NCBI RefSeq assembly: GCF_000003815.2
Contig: NC_049992.1
Coordinates: 4,025,769-4,089,768 of the forward strand
Source of the DNA: Branchiostoma floridae
Lineage: Eukaryota > Chordata > Leptocardii > Amphioxiformes > Branchiostomatidae
Length of the DNA stretch: 64,000 nt
Reading direction: 5' to 3'
Shown: positions 53,801 through 64,000 of the stretch, piece by piece
Layout: every line of letters starts with the position of its first letter
How positions within the stretch are numbered: the first letter of the stretch is position 1
Notes under the pieces: generated by a model
What the model saw: the letters and a program-made list of their open reading frames with translations, nothing else
Database searches by the model: none
What the model was told of the DNA's origin: nothing
Position numbers and translations under genes: made by a program

Positions 53801-55960
53801 AAGCCAAGTAGAATGGCCAGAAACTTCCAGTCTGCCGTGAGGTACCTATGTTTAATGGTTCAAAGAAAACAAATAATGTTGAATAGAGTAGATTTAACAT
53901 TGTCTTATACTGAAGGCTGGAAATTGAATCAAGATTTTACCTGTGCTAGCAAAGATTTGATAGAGTGTACATGTAGCTTTATTATGTCTGTTGAATCTGT
54001 GAGATACATCTATAAACAATCATTATGCATACTTTGCACTGTCATCTTTGTTTTGTACACTAAGCTCCTTTGGAAATCAATATGACCCAGTCATTTCTTA
54101 AGATGAACAAATAAAGACATGTACATACCATTGCACTTTGACTGTCTTGCTTCCAATGATTAGACCATTCTCCCTGATGTCCTTGATTTCCTGGTACACT
54201 GTGGCTGCAGTCTGTTTCTGCACCTCATGGTCCTCTCCTCCTGATGATCAAGAAGTAGAAACATGTTAACTTACATTCCTTGTTGTCTGTATAAAACCGG
54301 TAAGGCTGGCATGATTAAAAACAAAACAGTGTACATATGTCTTATAGAATGTTACACAAAAAAACACAAAAACAAAATGCTTAATGTATGTCACAGATTT
54401 ATGTAACTGTTACAAAACTCACCTTCATAAACAAAAATGGAGGCCTCTTCATTGATGGTATGGTGCAGCCGGGTACTCGGCGTGTCTTCGTTGATGGTGT
54501 TGCGGTTTGGCACAATCCGCAGAGTACCCATCACTGCACCGATTCTGTTGTTCCTTGTTACTTGCCTTCCATCCCCAGAAAATCTTACCGAAATCTGGTC
54601 ACTGACAGTTCCACCGTACTTTGGATGTTTGAGGAGTTCTTTCAGCAGCTCCCTCACTGGACGCCTGGCCATGTTGTTATTGGCCTACAGTGTATATAGT
54701 ACAAGAGAATTTTTTTTTAAATCGTGAGTCATAGTGCAGATTTCTTTACAGCAACACCAACATTGAAACATTCACAGGAAAATGCTGCAGTAAGTACCAA
54801 GATTAGCCATCTTACCTCTGTGATGATGTCAATTGTTTTGTTCTGGCGAACCCTCTCCTCAATCACTCTGTACAATGGTGGCACATTGGCTTGATCCATC
54901 ATCCGGATCTCATGGTAGCCCTCATCGGAGATGGTGAACTTGTCCTTCACTCTTAGCCACTTTTGCACCTCCCTGGTCTTGTCACTGTCCTGGGAGGGCT
55001 GAGGTGAAGAAGGCTCCCTCTCTTCCCATTTGATGATGTGCGGTTTGTTGTGGCCTTCCAGGAACAGTTCAACCTGTATCATAGAAGTTACAAAATTTAT
55101 TTTTTTCATTGGTTATGACAAATTTATCTCCAATTACTCCCAGATTTGTATGCTATAAATGATAACTTACCATCCATATCCATGGCCAGGTGAAATCAAA
55201 TATGTAACATATATTACTAGTATATTAGTTCCAATTCTTTATGTTTGTTGCATAATAAACCAGTCAGTTAAACGGAATAATAGAGTATATGATGATGATA
55301 GATAATGCAAACAAGAAAAATACGAACAATTCTGTCAAAATTCCTTACCCTTGCTTTTTTCACGTCTGTGTGAAAGTTGCGGAAGGTATGATTCAGCCTA
55401 GCCTTGTACGCTTGTTTCCTCTTCTTGTTCCCACTTGCGGTTAACTGACTGGATGGTTTTGTTGATCCCATCTTCTTAAAGCTAGATCTCTTCTGCCTGA
55501 CCTCCTTCTTGGACTTCACCCTCTGTTCTAACTCGGCCACGCGTCTTTCCACTTCCGCAACCCTTTCATTGGCTCTGGCTGCCACACCTCTTTCTTCCCT
55601 TAACGCTCTCTCTGCTAACTGAACCTGTCTTCTACATTCCCGCAACTGTCTCTCAAGATTTCTTGCGCTCTCTTCAGCTTCTAGTCGCCTTTGTCTTTCC
55701 TCATTTAGCGCTGCTTGAGGAACATGCTGCGTTTGTTGAGCAACAGGAATGTACAGAACCTGCTGATACATCTGCTGCTGCTGCTGTTGTTGTTGTTGTT
55801 GTTGTTGTTGTGCCTGCTGTACCTCATGCTGCAGACCTGCGATCTTGAACTTGAAAAAGTTTGATGTGGAAAATGGATCTTGTCCTGGCCCTGGGTTTAC
55901 TTCCACATCCCCAGCCATCAGCAGCAGGAGAACAAGAATGACGTAACTACAGTAGCACAT
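50890..55960 (-). CDS. Novel 15-exon gene: 2A-like N-terminus, coiled coil, transposase-like core, SAP, acidic tail
   Basis: Exons: 55960-55349, 55073-54816, 54684-54423, 54240-54129, 53845-53730, 53438-53305, 53197-53165, 53016-52878, 52767-52565, 52423-52350, 52241-52116, 52003-51905, 51707-51633, 51509-51404, 51134-50890. The product is about 864 residues. Residues 1-25 are a hydrophobic run ending in a canonical 2A motif (GDVEVNPGP). PolyQ follows at about 51-64, a coiled coil at 85-150 and basic residues to 204. The core has RFSGDG (Asp328), YLTADWKF (Asp420) and CLWCHC (439-444), spaced like the first two acids and CxxC of DDE/RNase H-like transposases (inference). SLNVAKLRTELQKHGVEIPS is a SAP motif (583-617). 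The tail is Glu/Asp-rich. I recall similar uncharacterised proteins in cnidarians and lancelets. Exon 10 is one base short, a frameshift. Confidence 0.7.
52350..52423 (-). other. Exon 10 with one-base frameshift
   Basis: The exon is 74 nt where 75 is needed to join phase-0 neighbours. The incoming frame reads LPLPEDDDDDEE then a stop, while the outgoing frame needs one more base. The five-base T run at 52385-52389 is the likely site. Confidence 0.65.
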
Positions 55961-56430
55961 TTTGGCCTCAAACCACGAAAAAGACAGGATAGGATTGGAA
56001 GGGAAGTCCTAATAATATGAGAGAGAGAGCTCGGGAGAGAGCTGCTCCTCTCAAGAAACCGTTGACTGAATGAGCCAAAATTGCGCGCGATCTACTATAT
56101 CCCTCTACTCATGGGACATGGGTCTGTTGGGGTCACATAACTTGTCTATCATTCCCACCGAGAATGGAAAGGATACCCATGGTTTCAGTCTAGAAAATTA
56201 CCGATATATGCTTTGTTTACGTCTAACTGGGGAGGGGGGCAAGTATGTTACGAGACAAAATGACACAATCAAAGGTATTTCACCACATTTTATCTTTATT
56301 AACTCAATTATTTGGGATACCACAGCTTGTAGTAAACTCATGCATACCTTTAGACATCTCAGTCATCAACGAACGACCAAACGTGCTCCAAAAACAGCTC
56401 ACTGAATAGCAAAACATGAAGCAGGACACA
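55961..56430. other. Upstream region of the 2A gene
   Basis: A GA-rich stretch (56018-56060) and GCGCGCGATC near 56080 suggest promoter DNA. No element could be named. Confidence 0.35.
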
Positions 56431-56431
56431 C

Positions 56432-56481
56432 TGTTGACCGCCGAAAAGAGGCACAAGACATCGTCACGGAAAAACTTGATA
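56432..56481. repeat. Left copy of a 50 bp inverted repeat flanking the satellite
   Basis: TGTTGACCGCCGAAAAGAGG and the next 30 bases match the reverse complement of 61411-61460 at about 49 of 50 positions. Weaker matching patches (AAAGTTG-CC, ATGGGGGTTT, TTCCGGGTC) continue inward on both sides. Confidence 0.8.
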
Positions 56482-56792
56482 GTTCAGCCGCAATCTGTCC
56501 AATCAGGCAAAATAAGGTGTTGTACAAATCAGGACAAGATGGCCAAGCAACTGCAGTTCATTAGACGATATATTCATATGAGAGGAAGGAGATTCATCGA
56601 GTTAAAGTTGACCGATTTTCCCAGGATTTCCTATGGGTTTCGCCATTGCTAGCAAGCCAAAATACGCACCATATGGGGGTTTCGAGGTGTCCGTTATATA
56701 TGGCGAGGCTCGACTGTTTCCGGGTCACACTGGCAGTAATACGGTAGTGGGCAATAGCATGATTTTAGCAACCTCAACCAGCGGTTTCCTGT

Positions 56793-56844
56793 TAGCCTGG
56801 TATCCAGCCGTAATATAGTTATATTACGGCTGGATACCAGGCTA
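56793..56844. repeat. Perfect 25 bp-arm hairpin
   Basis: TAGCCTGGTATCCAGCCGTAATATA and its exact complement with a 2-base spacer. It shares TAGCCTGG ends with the element at 63058-63448. Confidence 0.85.
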
Positions 56845-57003
56845 GTTTCCTGTTGATATAGCCGTACGGTTACCCTCAAGTATGCTGTATACGTTCAGTC
56901 CCTGAACAAAGAGAGCAAGGAGCGGTTAATGAGGAGCGGTTACATCAATATATAACGTCCTTGGTTACATGAGGTAACAACCATCACTCCTTCCAAACCA
57001 AAG

Positions 57004-57103
57004 NNNNNNNNNNNNNNNNNNNNNNNNNNNNNNNNNNNNNNNNNNNNNNNNNNNNNNNNNNNNNNNNNNNNNNNNNNNNNNNNNNNNNNNNNNNNNNNNN
57101 NNN
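57004..57103. other. Assembly gap
   Basis: Exactly 100 N, the usual placeholder for an unsized gap. It sits just before the satellite array, so the array length and the join are uncertain. Confidence 0.95.
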
Positions 57104-57349
57104 ATGGAATTCGAAGTAACAATAAATTGTACGCTATGCAGACCGGCCATTTGGTACAGATAGAAGTTTTTGTGTCATAAATTATTCTACGGGCAAGGTA
57201 AGGCTAGATGTTGAAATAATGTGCTATTGAGAAACACATAGACACTAGATGACTGGAAGTTAGATTATACGTACTAGTAAAAAGTTTACGGTTGCCTTTG
57301 CTCGACTAGTTGTGTGGGAGATAAAAAAAACTATGTCAAACCTATCGGA

Positions 57350-60300
57350 CAGCTCATTTCAAAGTGTATACGCAACCTAACTGAGGATGACAAATGAGCC
57401 AAAGACACACTTGAGAACTGCGCCTTTAAAGTGTATAGTAACTAACTGAGGTGTAAACTTACATACTAAAGAAGAAAACTTAAAAAGGAAGCCTTTTTCT
57501 AAAACAAAAGATTGTCAAGCCCCTGACTCACCTAAGAACTGCGTTCTGTAAGTGTATACTAACCGTAAGAGAACGACGAGAAATCTTTTAAGGAAATCTT
57601 TTTCTGAAAGAAACTTGTGCGTCATGCCCATGACACACCTACGAACTACACTCTCTATTTGTATATTAATAGAGTACGAAAAGAAATCTTTTAATGAAAC
57701 ATGCCATGACACACGTAAGAATTGCGCTCTCTAAGTGTATACTATCAGAGAATGAAGAGAAATATTTGAAAGAAACTTGTTCCCTTTTATGAAAGAAAAG
57801 TGCGTCATGCCATGACACACGTAAGAATTGCGCTCTCTAAGTGTATACTAAAAGAGAACGAAGAGAAATATTTGAAAGAAACTTTTCTCTTTTATGAAAG
57901 AAAAGTGCGTCATGCCATGACACACTTAAGAATTGCGCTCTCTAAGTTTATACTAACAGAGAACGAAGAGAAATAATTGAAAGAAACTTTTCTCTTTTAC
58001 CAAAGAAAAGTGCGTTATGCTTAAGAATTGCGCTCTCTAAGTGTATACTAACAGAGAACGAAGAGAAATATTTGAAAGAAACTTTTCTCTTTTACCAAAG
58101 AAAAGTGCGTCATGCCATGACACACTTAAGAATTGCGCTCTCTAAGTGTATACTAACAGAGAACGAAGAGAAATAGTTTAAGGAAATCTGTCTCTTTTCT
58201 GAAAGAAAAGTGCGTCATGCCATGACACACTTAAGAATTGTGCTCTCTAAGTGTATACTAACAGAGAACGAAGAAAAATATTTGAAAGAAACTTTTCTCT
58301 TTTATCAAAGAAAAGTGCGTCATGCCATGACACACTTAACAATTGCGCTCTCTAAGTGTATACTAACAGAGAACGAAGAGAAGTAGTTTAAGGAAATCTT
58401 TCTCTTTAATGAATGGTTTATTGGACATAGAGACATAGCGATTACAAACAAAACATCACACTTGCAGTCGTTGTAGTGACTGAATTGCGGTGAGTATTTA
58501 CAATTATCGCACACACTATTGCACGGTATACAAAGTTTAAAAGGGAGAAGTTGTCGCAATGTTGTTTACAATAGAATTTATAAACTAACAAAGTAAGTGA
58601 TAATTATCATATCATAGTATTGCACGTCAATATTGCACGAGAAGAGAAATCCAAAACACTGTAAATCTGATTTCTGAAAGAAAAGTGCGTCATGCCATGA
58701 CACACTTAAGAATTGTGCTCTCTAAGTGTATACTAACAGAGAACGAAGAAAAATATTTGAAAGAAACTTTTCTCTTTTATCAAAGAAAAGTGCGTCATGC
58801 CATGACACACTTAAGAATTGCGCTCTCTACGTGTATACTAACAGAGAACGAAGATAGATATTTGAAAGAATTTTTTCTCTTTTCTGAAAGAAAAGTGCGT
58901 CATGCCATGACACACTTAAGAATTGCGCTATTTAAGTGCATACTAAGAGAAAACGAAAAGAAATCTTTTAAAGAAACTTAATTCCTTTTTTTAAAGAAAA
59001 GTGCGTCATGCCATGATACACTTAAGAATTGCGCTATCTAAGTGTATACTAACAGAGAAAGAAGAGAAACATTTGATAGAAACTTTTCTCTTTTACCAAA
59101 GAAAAGTGCGTTATGCTTAAGAATTGCGCTCTCTAAGTGTATACTAACAGAGAACGAAGAGAAATATTTGAAAGAAACTTTTCTCTTTTATCAAAGAAAA
59201 GTGCGTCATGCCATGACACACTTAAGAATTGCGCTCTCTAAGTGTATAGTAGCGGAGAACAAAGAGAAATCTTTTAAGGAAACCTTTTTCTAAAAGAAAC
59301 GTGCGTCATGCCCATGACACACTTAAGAATTGCACTCTCTATTTGTATATTACAGAGTACGAAAAGAAATCTTTAAAGGAAACATTTTTCTGAAAGAAAA
59401 GTGCTTCATACACATGACACACGTACGAATTGCGCTCTCTAAGTGTATACTATCAGAGAACAAAGAGAAATATTTTAAGGAAACATTTTTTTGAAAGAAA
59501 AGTGCGTCATACACATGACACACTAAAAGAATTGCGCTCTCTAAGTGTAAACTATCAGAGAACAAAGAGAAATATTTTAAGGAAACCTTTCTGAAAGAAA
59601 ACTGCGTCATGCCCATGACACACTTAAGAATTGCGCTCTCATTTTGTATATTACAGAGTACGAAAAGAAATCTTTAAAGGAAACATTTTTCTGAAAGAAA
59701 AGTGCTTCATACACATGACACACGTACGAATTGCGCTCTCTAAGTGTATACTATCAGAGAACAAAGAGAAATATTTTAAGGAAACATTTTTTTGAAAGAA
59801 AAGTGCGTCATACACAGGACACACTAAAAGAATTGCGCTCTCTAAGTGTATACTATCAGAGAACAAAGAGAAATATTTTAAGGAAACCTTTCTGAAAGAA
59901 AACTGCGTCATGCCCATGACACACTTAAGAATTGCGCTCTCATTTTGTATACTAACAGAGTACGAAGAGAAATCTTTTAAGGAAACCTTTTTCTGAAAGA
60001 AAAGAAGGTCAAGCCCCTGACACACCTAACAACTGCGTTCTGTAAGTGTACACTAACAGAAAACGAAAAGAAATCTTTTAAGGAAACCTTTTTCTGAAAG
60101 AAATGTCCGTCAGACCCATGACACACTTATGAATTGCGCTCTCTAAGTGTATACTATCAGAGAGCAAAGAGAAATGTTTTAAGAAAACCTTTCTCTTTTT
60201 CTGAAAAAAAGGGCGTCATGCCCATGACACACCTACGAACTGCGCTCTCTAACTTGAATATTAACACAAAACGGAGAGAAATATTTTAAGGAAACCTTTC

Positions 60301-60915
60301 TCTTTTTCTGAAGGAAACGTTCGTCATACCCATGAGCTTGAATTGCGCTCTCTGTTTGTATATTAACAGAAAACGAAAAGAAACCTTTTAAGGAAACCTT
60401 TTTTTCTGAAGGAAAAGTGCGTCATGCCCATGACACACGTAAGATTGCGCTCTCTATCGGTATATTACAGAGCATGAAAAGAATTCTTTTAAGGAGACTT
60501 TTCTGAAAGAAACGTGCGTCATACCCATGACACACTTAAGAATTGCGCTTTCTATTTGTATATTAACTGAGAACAAAGAGAAATCTTTTAAAGGAAACTT
60601 TTTTTCTGAAAGAAAAGTGCGTCATGCCCATGACACACCTACAAACTGCGCTCTCTAACAGAAAACGAAGAGAAATCTTTTAAGGAAACCTTTCTCTTTT
60701 TCTGAAAGAAAAGTGCATCATCTTATGACACACCTACGAACTGCCGTCTCCAAGTGAATACTCACACAAAACGAAGAGAAATCTTTTAAGAAAACCTTTC
60801 TCTTTTTTCTGAAAGAAAATTGCGTCAAGCCCATGACACACTTAAGAATTGCGCTCTCTATTTGTATATTAACAGAGTACGAAAATAAATCTTTTAAGGA
60901 AACTTTTTTCTAAAA
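57350..60915. repeat. ~118 bp satellite array, about 28 units
   Basis: The unit contains AAGAATTGCGCTCTCTAAGT, GTATACTAACAGAGAACGAA, GAGAAAT-TTT-AAGGAAAC and GAAAGAAAAGTGCGTCATGC. The first units are degenerate. A ~260 bp unrelated insert interrupts at 58412-58672. At 59341-59943 a ~301 bp block of three units is duplicated almost exactly, a higher-order repeat. Open frames here are artefacts of units with length divisible by three. Confidence 0.9.
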
Positions 60916-61410
60916 CTGGCAAAAACGTTATCAGGCTAGGGCAAAGCTTGCTTGGTATGTCAGGTGCTGGCCGCAGACTCCCTTGAAATAAGCCTGTTTG
61001 TTTAACCGTCAGACAGCAGATTCTCAGTGTGGACCAAGGCTCACAGTTTAATAAGGTCCTTGGCCACATCAAGTAAATAGTCCATTTCTGAACTCAGCTG
61101 AACCTCCTTGCTTCCAACGATACTGAGTCAGGACACGCGGACTCCACGGCTACGCGTTCTGGTATGACCTCTCTGTTGCGACCCGGAAGTATACTGGATA
61201 TACTGGAAAGCGGTAGCCCAAAAACCCCCATGCAGTACGAAATCGTCGCCGAAATCAGGCATTTCACGGCAGTTTGAAGGCCAACTTTAGCTCTTGAAAT
61301 CTCACCGTAACATAATATCTAAAGGTTCAAATGCACTGCATGTGATAGATCAACTTGTCAGGATCACGTAGATACCTTTTATAGCATCATCTGGCAAATA
61401 TTATCTTTTC
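60916..61410. other. Satellite flank, no gene seen
   Basis: Non-repetitive, with patches resembling 56590-56740 in inverted orientation. No ORF. Confidence 0.4.
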
Positions 61411-61460
61411 TATCGAGTTTTTCCGTGACGATGTCTTGTGCCTCTTTTCGGCGGTCAACA
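61411..61460. repeat. Right copy of the 50 bp inverted repeat
   Basis: Reverse complement of 56432-56481 with one visible mismatch. Confidence 0.8.
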
Positions 61461-62206
61461 ACACCATGCGCGCAGCCATTTTGTTACCATGAGCAACCAA
61501 ACTTATTCCCACCCTTTTTGTTGAAAATGGAACAGTCCGCCTGGTAGTGATGTCATTCCACTACCAAAAGTGGCATGGGGGATTTCCTGCACTGGCTCAT
61601 TTGCATGGCCCTGCGGCCCACGGGGTCAGCCGTGGGCAGGCCTCCCCACATCATCTGTCAGCCTTGCTGGGATAACATAACACGGTCCCCATTAGCCCCA
61701 CCATCTTGTAGTGCCTTACACATTGGGTGTTTACCTAGGATGGACTTGACTGTTGTATAAGATCCACTGTCAGCAGTAGGTGCTGAAATGTCCGCTTAGG
61801 TTTTGCAATTATGTTCACCCTTTTCAATCGCTGGTCATCTGCCTTAAATCCTTCCTATTTTGTAGGGAGTTTGAGACAAAACCCTGCCGAAACTGCGGCT
61901 AGCTCTTAATTGGAGAGAAACAGACCGTGCTATCCGCAGTTGTCTTCCCTCTTCCCGATTGTCTGCAACCCGAATAAAGATTCCCCTAACAGCGAAAGTT
62001 TCCCCTTATCGTACTTAAAATTGCCTTTCTCATAAGTTGGCCTTTCTCTTTATAAATATTAGACGGGCGCAAAATCATGATAAGATCGCTTTCAATTCTT
62101 TATACGAGTCCTTAGCTTAAGACAACTCTCTCTTTCACACGGCAATCCTCACATGCACCTGTAAAAGCTACGTCACCCGTTGCTGCGTTCTTCCTTGAGG
62201 ACATTA
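61461..62206. other. Intergenic, no gene seen
   Basis: Mixed composition, short ORFs only. Confidence 0.45.
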
Positions 62207-62784
62207 CGAGGGGCGTTCAATAAGTAATGCCCCTGACCCATTTTCAATAACAGGAGATTGATGAAACCTGGCACAGTTATTAGTCTTTCTCTTCATAGGA
62301 ACCACCCAGAGTTATGCATTTCTCCCATCGTTTGATGCAGCTCTGGACACCGTTTTTGTAGGACACCCCAGGTTGGTCCTCCAACAGATGACTCATCAAT
62401 GGCAGAAGAGGGACGACCAGGTCTGGGAGCTGTTTCCACAGACTTCCGGCCATGTTTGAATTCAGGATGCCAGCGTTTTACAAGGTCATATGATGGGGCA
62501 TCATCACCATAAGTTTCTTCCATTTCAGCAAAAGTCTCCTTTGGTGTGCGTCCTTTCAAATACAAAAACCGGATCACTGCGCGACACTCAACTGGCTCTT
62601 TTTCACACCTGGTCCATTTCACACCTGACTCAGTTCAAACACCAGTAAATCAAAAAGCACGATTAGTTCAGAGTTGTTTTTTGCAACATGATCTATAAAG
62701 ATATGAATCATTACACATAAAAAATTTCATTCAGATCAGACAGCTGAATGTGAGTTAGGGACATTACTTATTGAACGCCCCTCG
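62207..62784 (-). mobile_element. Internally deleted mariner element
   Basis: TIRs CGAGGGGCGTTCAATAAGTA and TACTTATTGAACGCCCCTCG, with TA at both borders. The minus-strand ORF 62622-62293 encodes the N-terminal DNA-binding part of a mariner transposase (AVIRFLYLKGRTPKETFAEM, ERPGRPS-like linker APRPGRPSSA) and then jumps to C-terminal-like sequence (VLQKRCPELHQTMG). The catalytic core is missing, so it is non-autonomous. Confidence 0.85.
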
Positions 62785-63057
62785 TACAACACACTGTCCG
62801 TCTGTACTGTATTTAAGACAACACCTTAGTCATAGGCTGAATTTCATATGAAAACTTCAATACATTGACAAGGAAAATTACAGATTAACGTTTGACCTAA
62901 TGACGATATTTGTGTTCTTAAAATAAAAAGTAAAAACTATCTTAAAACAGAAAGGTTTAAATCGATAAACTTAAGTCACAAGAAGCGTACAACAGCTGAC
63001 ATGTTCAATGCTCGGCTACTGCCCATAGTTAAGAAGGTTGACCATGTAGGGAATAGG
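62785..63057. other. No feature seen
   Basis: AT-rich spacer. Confidence 0.5.
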
Positions 63058-63448
63058 TAGCCTGGGTACCACCCGGAAAGTAGTTCGCTCCGAGGTTTAT
63101 CATATATTATATACAGTCGCTTCTAGCTCTGACATTCATTATACACTATATACAGTCGCTTCTCTGTGTATAGCAGAAGCGAACATAGGAGCGAACTACT
63201 ATCCGGATGGTAACATCGACTATCATAATTCCACCAGGTGGCATAACACCGCCACCTCAAAAAACGTCAGTATAGAGGTCTTCCCAAGATTGTCTTGAAC
63301 ACCGAATGTTTAATATCCTAAATGTCACACAATTCAGATATTTACGTGTTGAAGACAATCTTGAGAAGGCCTCTATAACAACGTTTTGGGAGGTGGCGGT
63401 ATAATGACACCTGGTGGAATTATGCGAATGTATGTTACCCAGGCTAGG
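63058..63448. mobile_element. Nested inverted-repeat element
   Basis: The outer ends TAGCCTGGGTACC and GTTACCCAGGCTA enclose an inner element (about 63222-63423) with ~80 bp arms (CATAATTCCACCAGGTGGCA, ...GAGGTCTTCCCAAGATTGTC and complement). A third pair (AGTAGTTCGCTCCGA / AGGAGCGAACTACT) lies at 63080-63200 around two copies of TATACAGTCGCTTCT. Confidence 0.7.
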
Positions 63449-64000
63449 GAATAGGACTGTTCTAGGATGAAAAGAATAGAACGACTTACCGTATTAAAAA
63501 AAGTATTGCGATTTCCGTACGTTTGGAGTGTCGGAGCAGATGGCACTATGTCGCTGGTCGACCTGCGGCATCCCAAGACTTTTTGCACTAGTTCCTGCCG
63601 GTTGTATCACATACTGTGGTTCCGCGGGTTTCCAAACGACACATCAATTTCTCTAACCATTATGTTCCCACCGGGCATGCGTCAAAAGGAGGAATAACGC
63701 ACCCGCCTGGGTTGAGCAGGTGCAAAATGAGCAAATATATGCTTTAAGTTCAATAAGATATACGGATGCTAATGTCGTATAATGCCGAAGTCAACTTTTC
63801 TACGTGGCTAGTAGAAATCAAGTATGATGCAACGTTCTATATTTTTCCCTGTTCTTAATTCAGGTGCATTGACTTATTAAGGCAAACACAAAGACGGTGC
63901 CTCCGAAATTAATATAATCTTGCTTAAAAGGAAGCCCACGCCTGTGTTATTGTGAGTGGGTTCCCGGACCTTGTGACCTGAACAGCAAGAAGCTGCGGGA
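63449..64000. other. No gene seen
   Basis: A 76-codon ORF at 63467-63697 has no recognisable motif. Confidence 0.45.

Noticed and set aside
57500-60025. Repetitive ORFs with RHAMTHLRIALS- or FSLFSDSIHLESA-like repeats
   Set aside because: They arise because some satellite units have lengths divisible by three. Both strands are open and there is no splice or start context.

Overview
This is animal nuclear DNA, most likely from a lancelet (Branchiostoma). The genes have many short GT-AG exons, the introns and spacers are AT-rich and crowded with small transposons and minisatellites, and the gene set is chordate-like. There are no bacterial operons. An unsized assembly gap (100 N) lies at 57004-57103.

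Layout. 1-4965: intron or upstream DNA holding a young non-autonomous LTR element with identical LTRs and a broken gag-like relic. 4966-14857 (+): twelve exons of DNAJC16, from the thioredoxin-like part to the stop; the J-domain exons lie left of the window. 14858-26912: no host gene, but nested MITEs, tandem repeats and LINE scraps. 26913-27746 (-): an intronless DHHC palmitoyltransferase (ZDHHC3/7-like). 29833-41120 (-): a DDI1/DDI2 proteasome-shuttle aspartyl protease gene with eight or nine coding exons and two alternative last exons, its intron 1 largely filled by a CR1/L2-like LINE. 42373-43016 (+): a small predicted mitochondrial protein I do not recognise. 44483-46227 (-): a secreted fibrinogen-domain protein. 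47163-48149 (-): an intronless EamA/SLC35G-like transporter.

49265-55960 holds two convergent multi-exon genes. One (+) encodes a short chromodomain protein with a Cys/His cluster. The other (-, 15 exons) encodes an N-terminal hydrophobic/2A-like peptide, polyQ, a coiled coil, a core that looks RNase H/transposase-like, a SAP motif and an acidic tail. 57350-60915 is a ~118 bp satellite with a higher-order repeat, flanked by a 50 bp inverted repeat. 62207-62784 is a deleted mariner, and 63058-63448 a nested inverted-repeat element.

The strongest unusual signals are: (1) the convergent chromodomain plus 2A/transposase-like pair, with a one-base frameshift in one exon; (2) tandem arrays that repeatedly copy exon edges together with their splice sites, at two places in DNAJC16 and two in DDI, including an in-frame 147 bp duplication of the thioredoxin CxxC segment with its own donor; (3) the DDI gene with a choice between a UBA last exon and a coiled-coil last exon; (4) a LINE that appears to supply the pyrimidine tract of a DDI splice acceptor. 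DNAJC16 and DDI2 are also close neighbours on human 1p36, so their proximity here looks like retained ancestral linkage.
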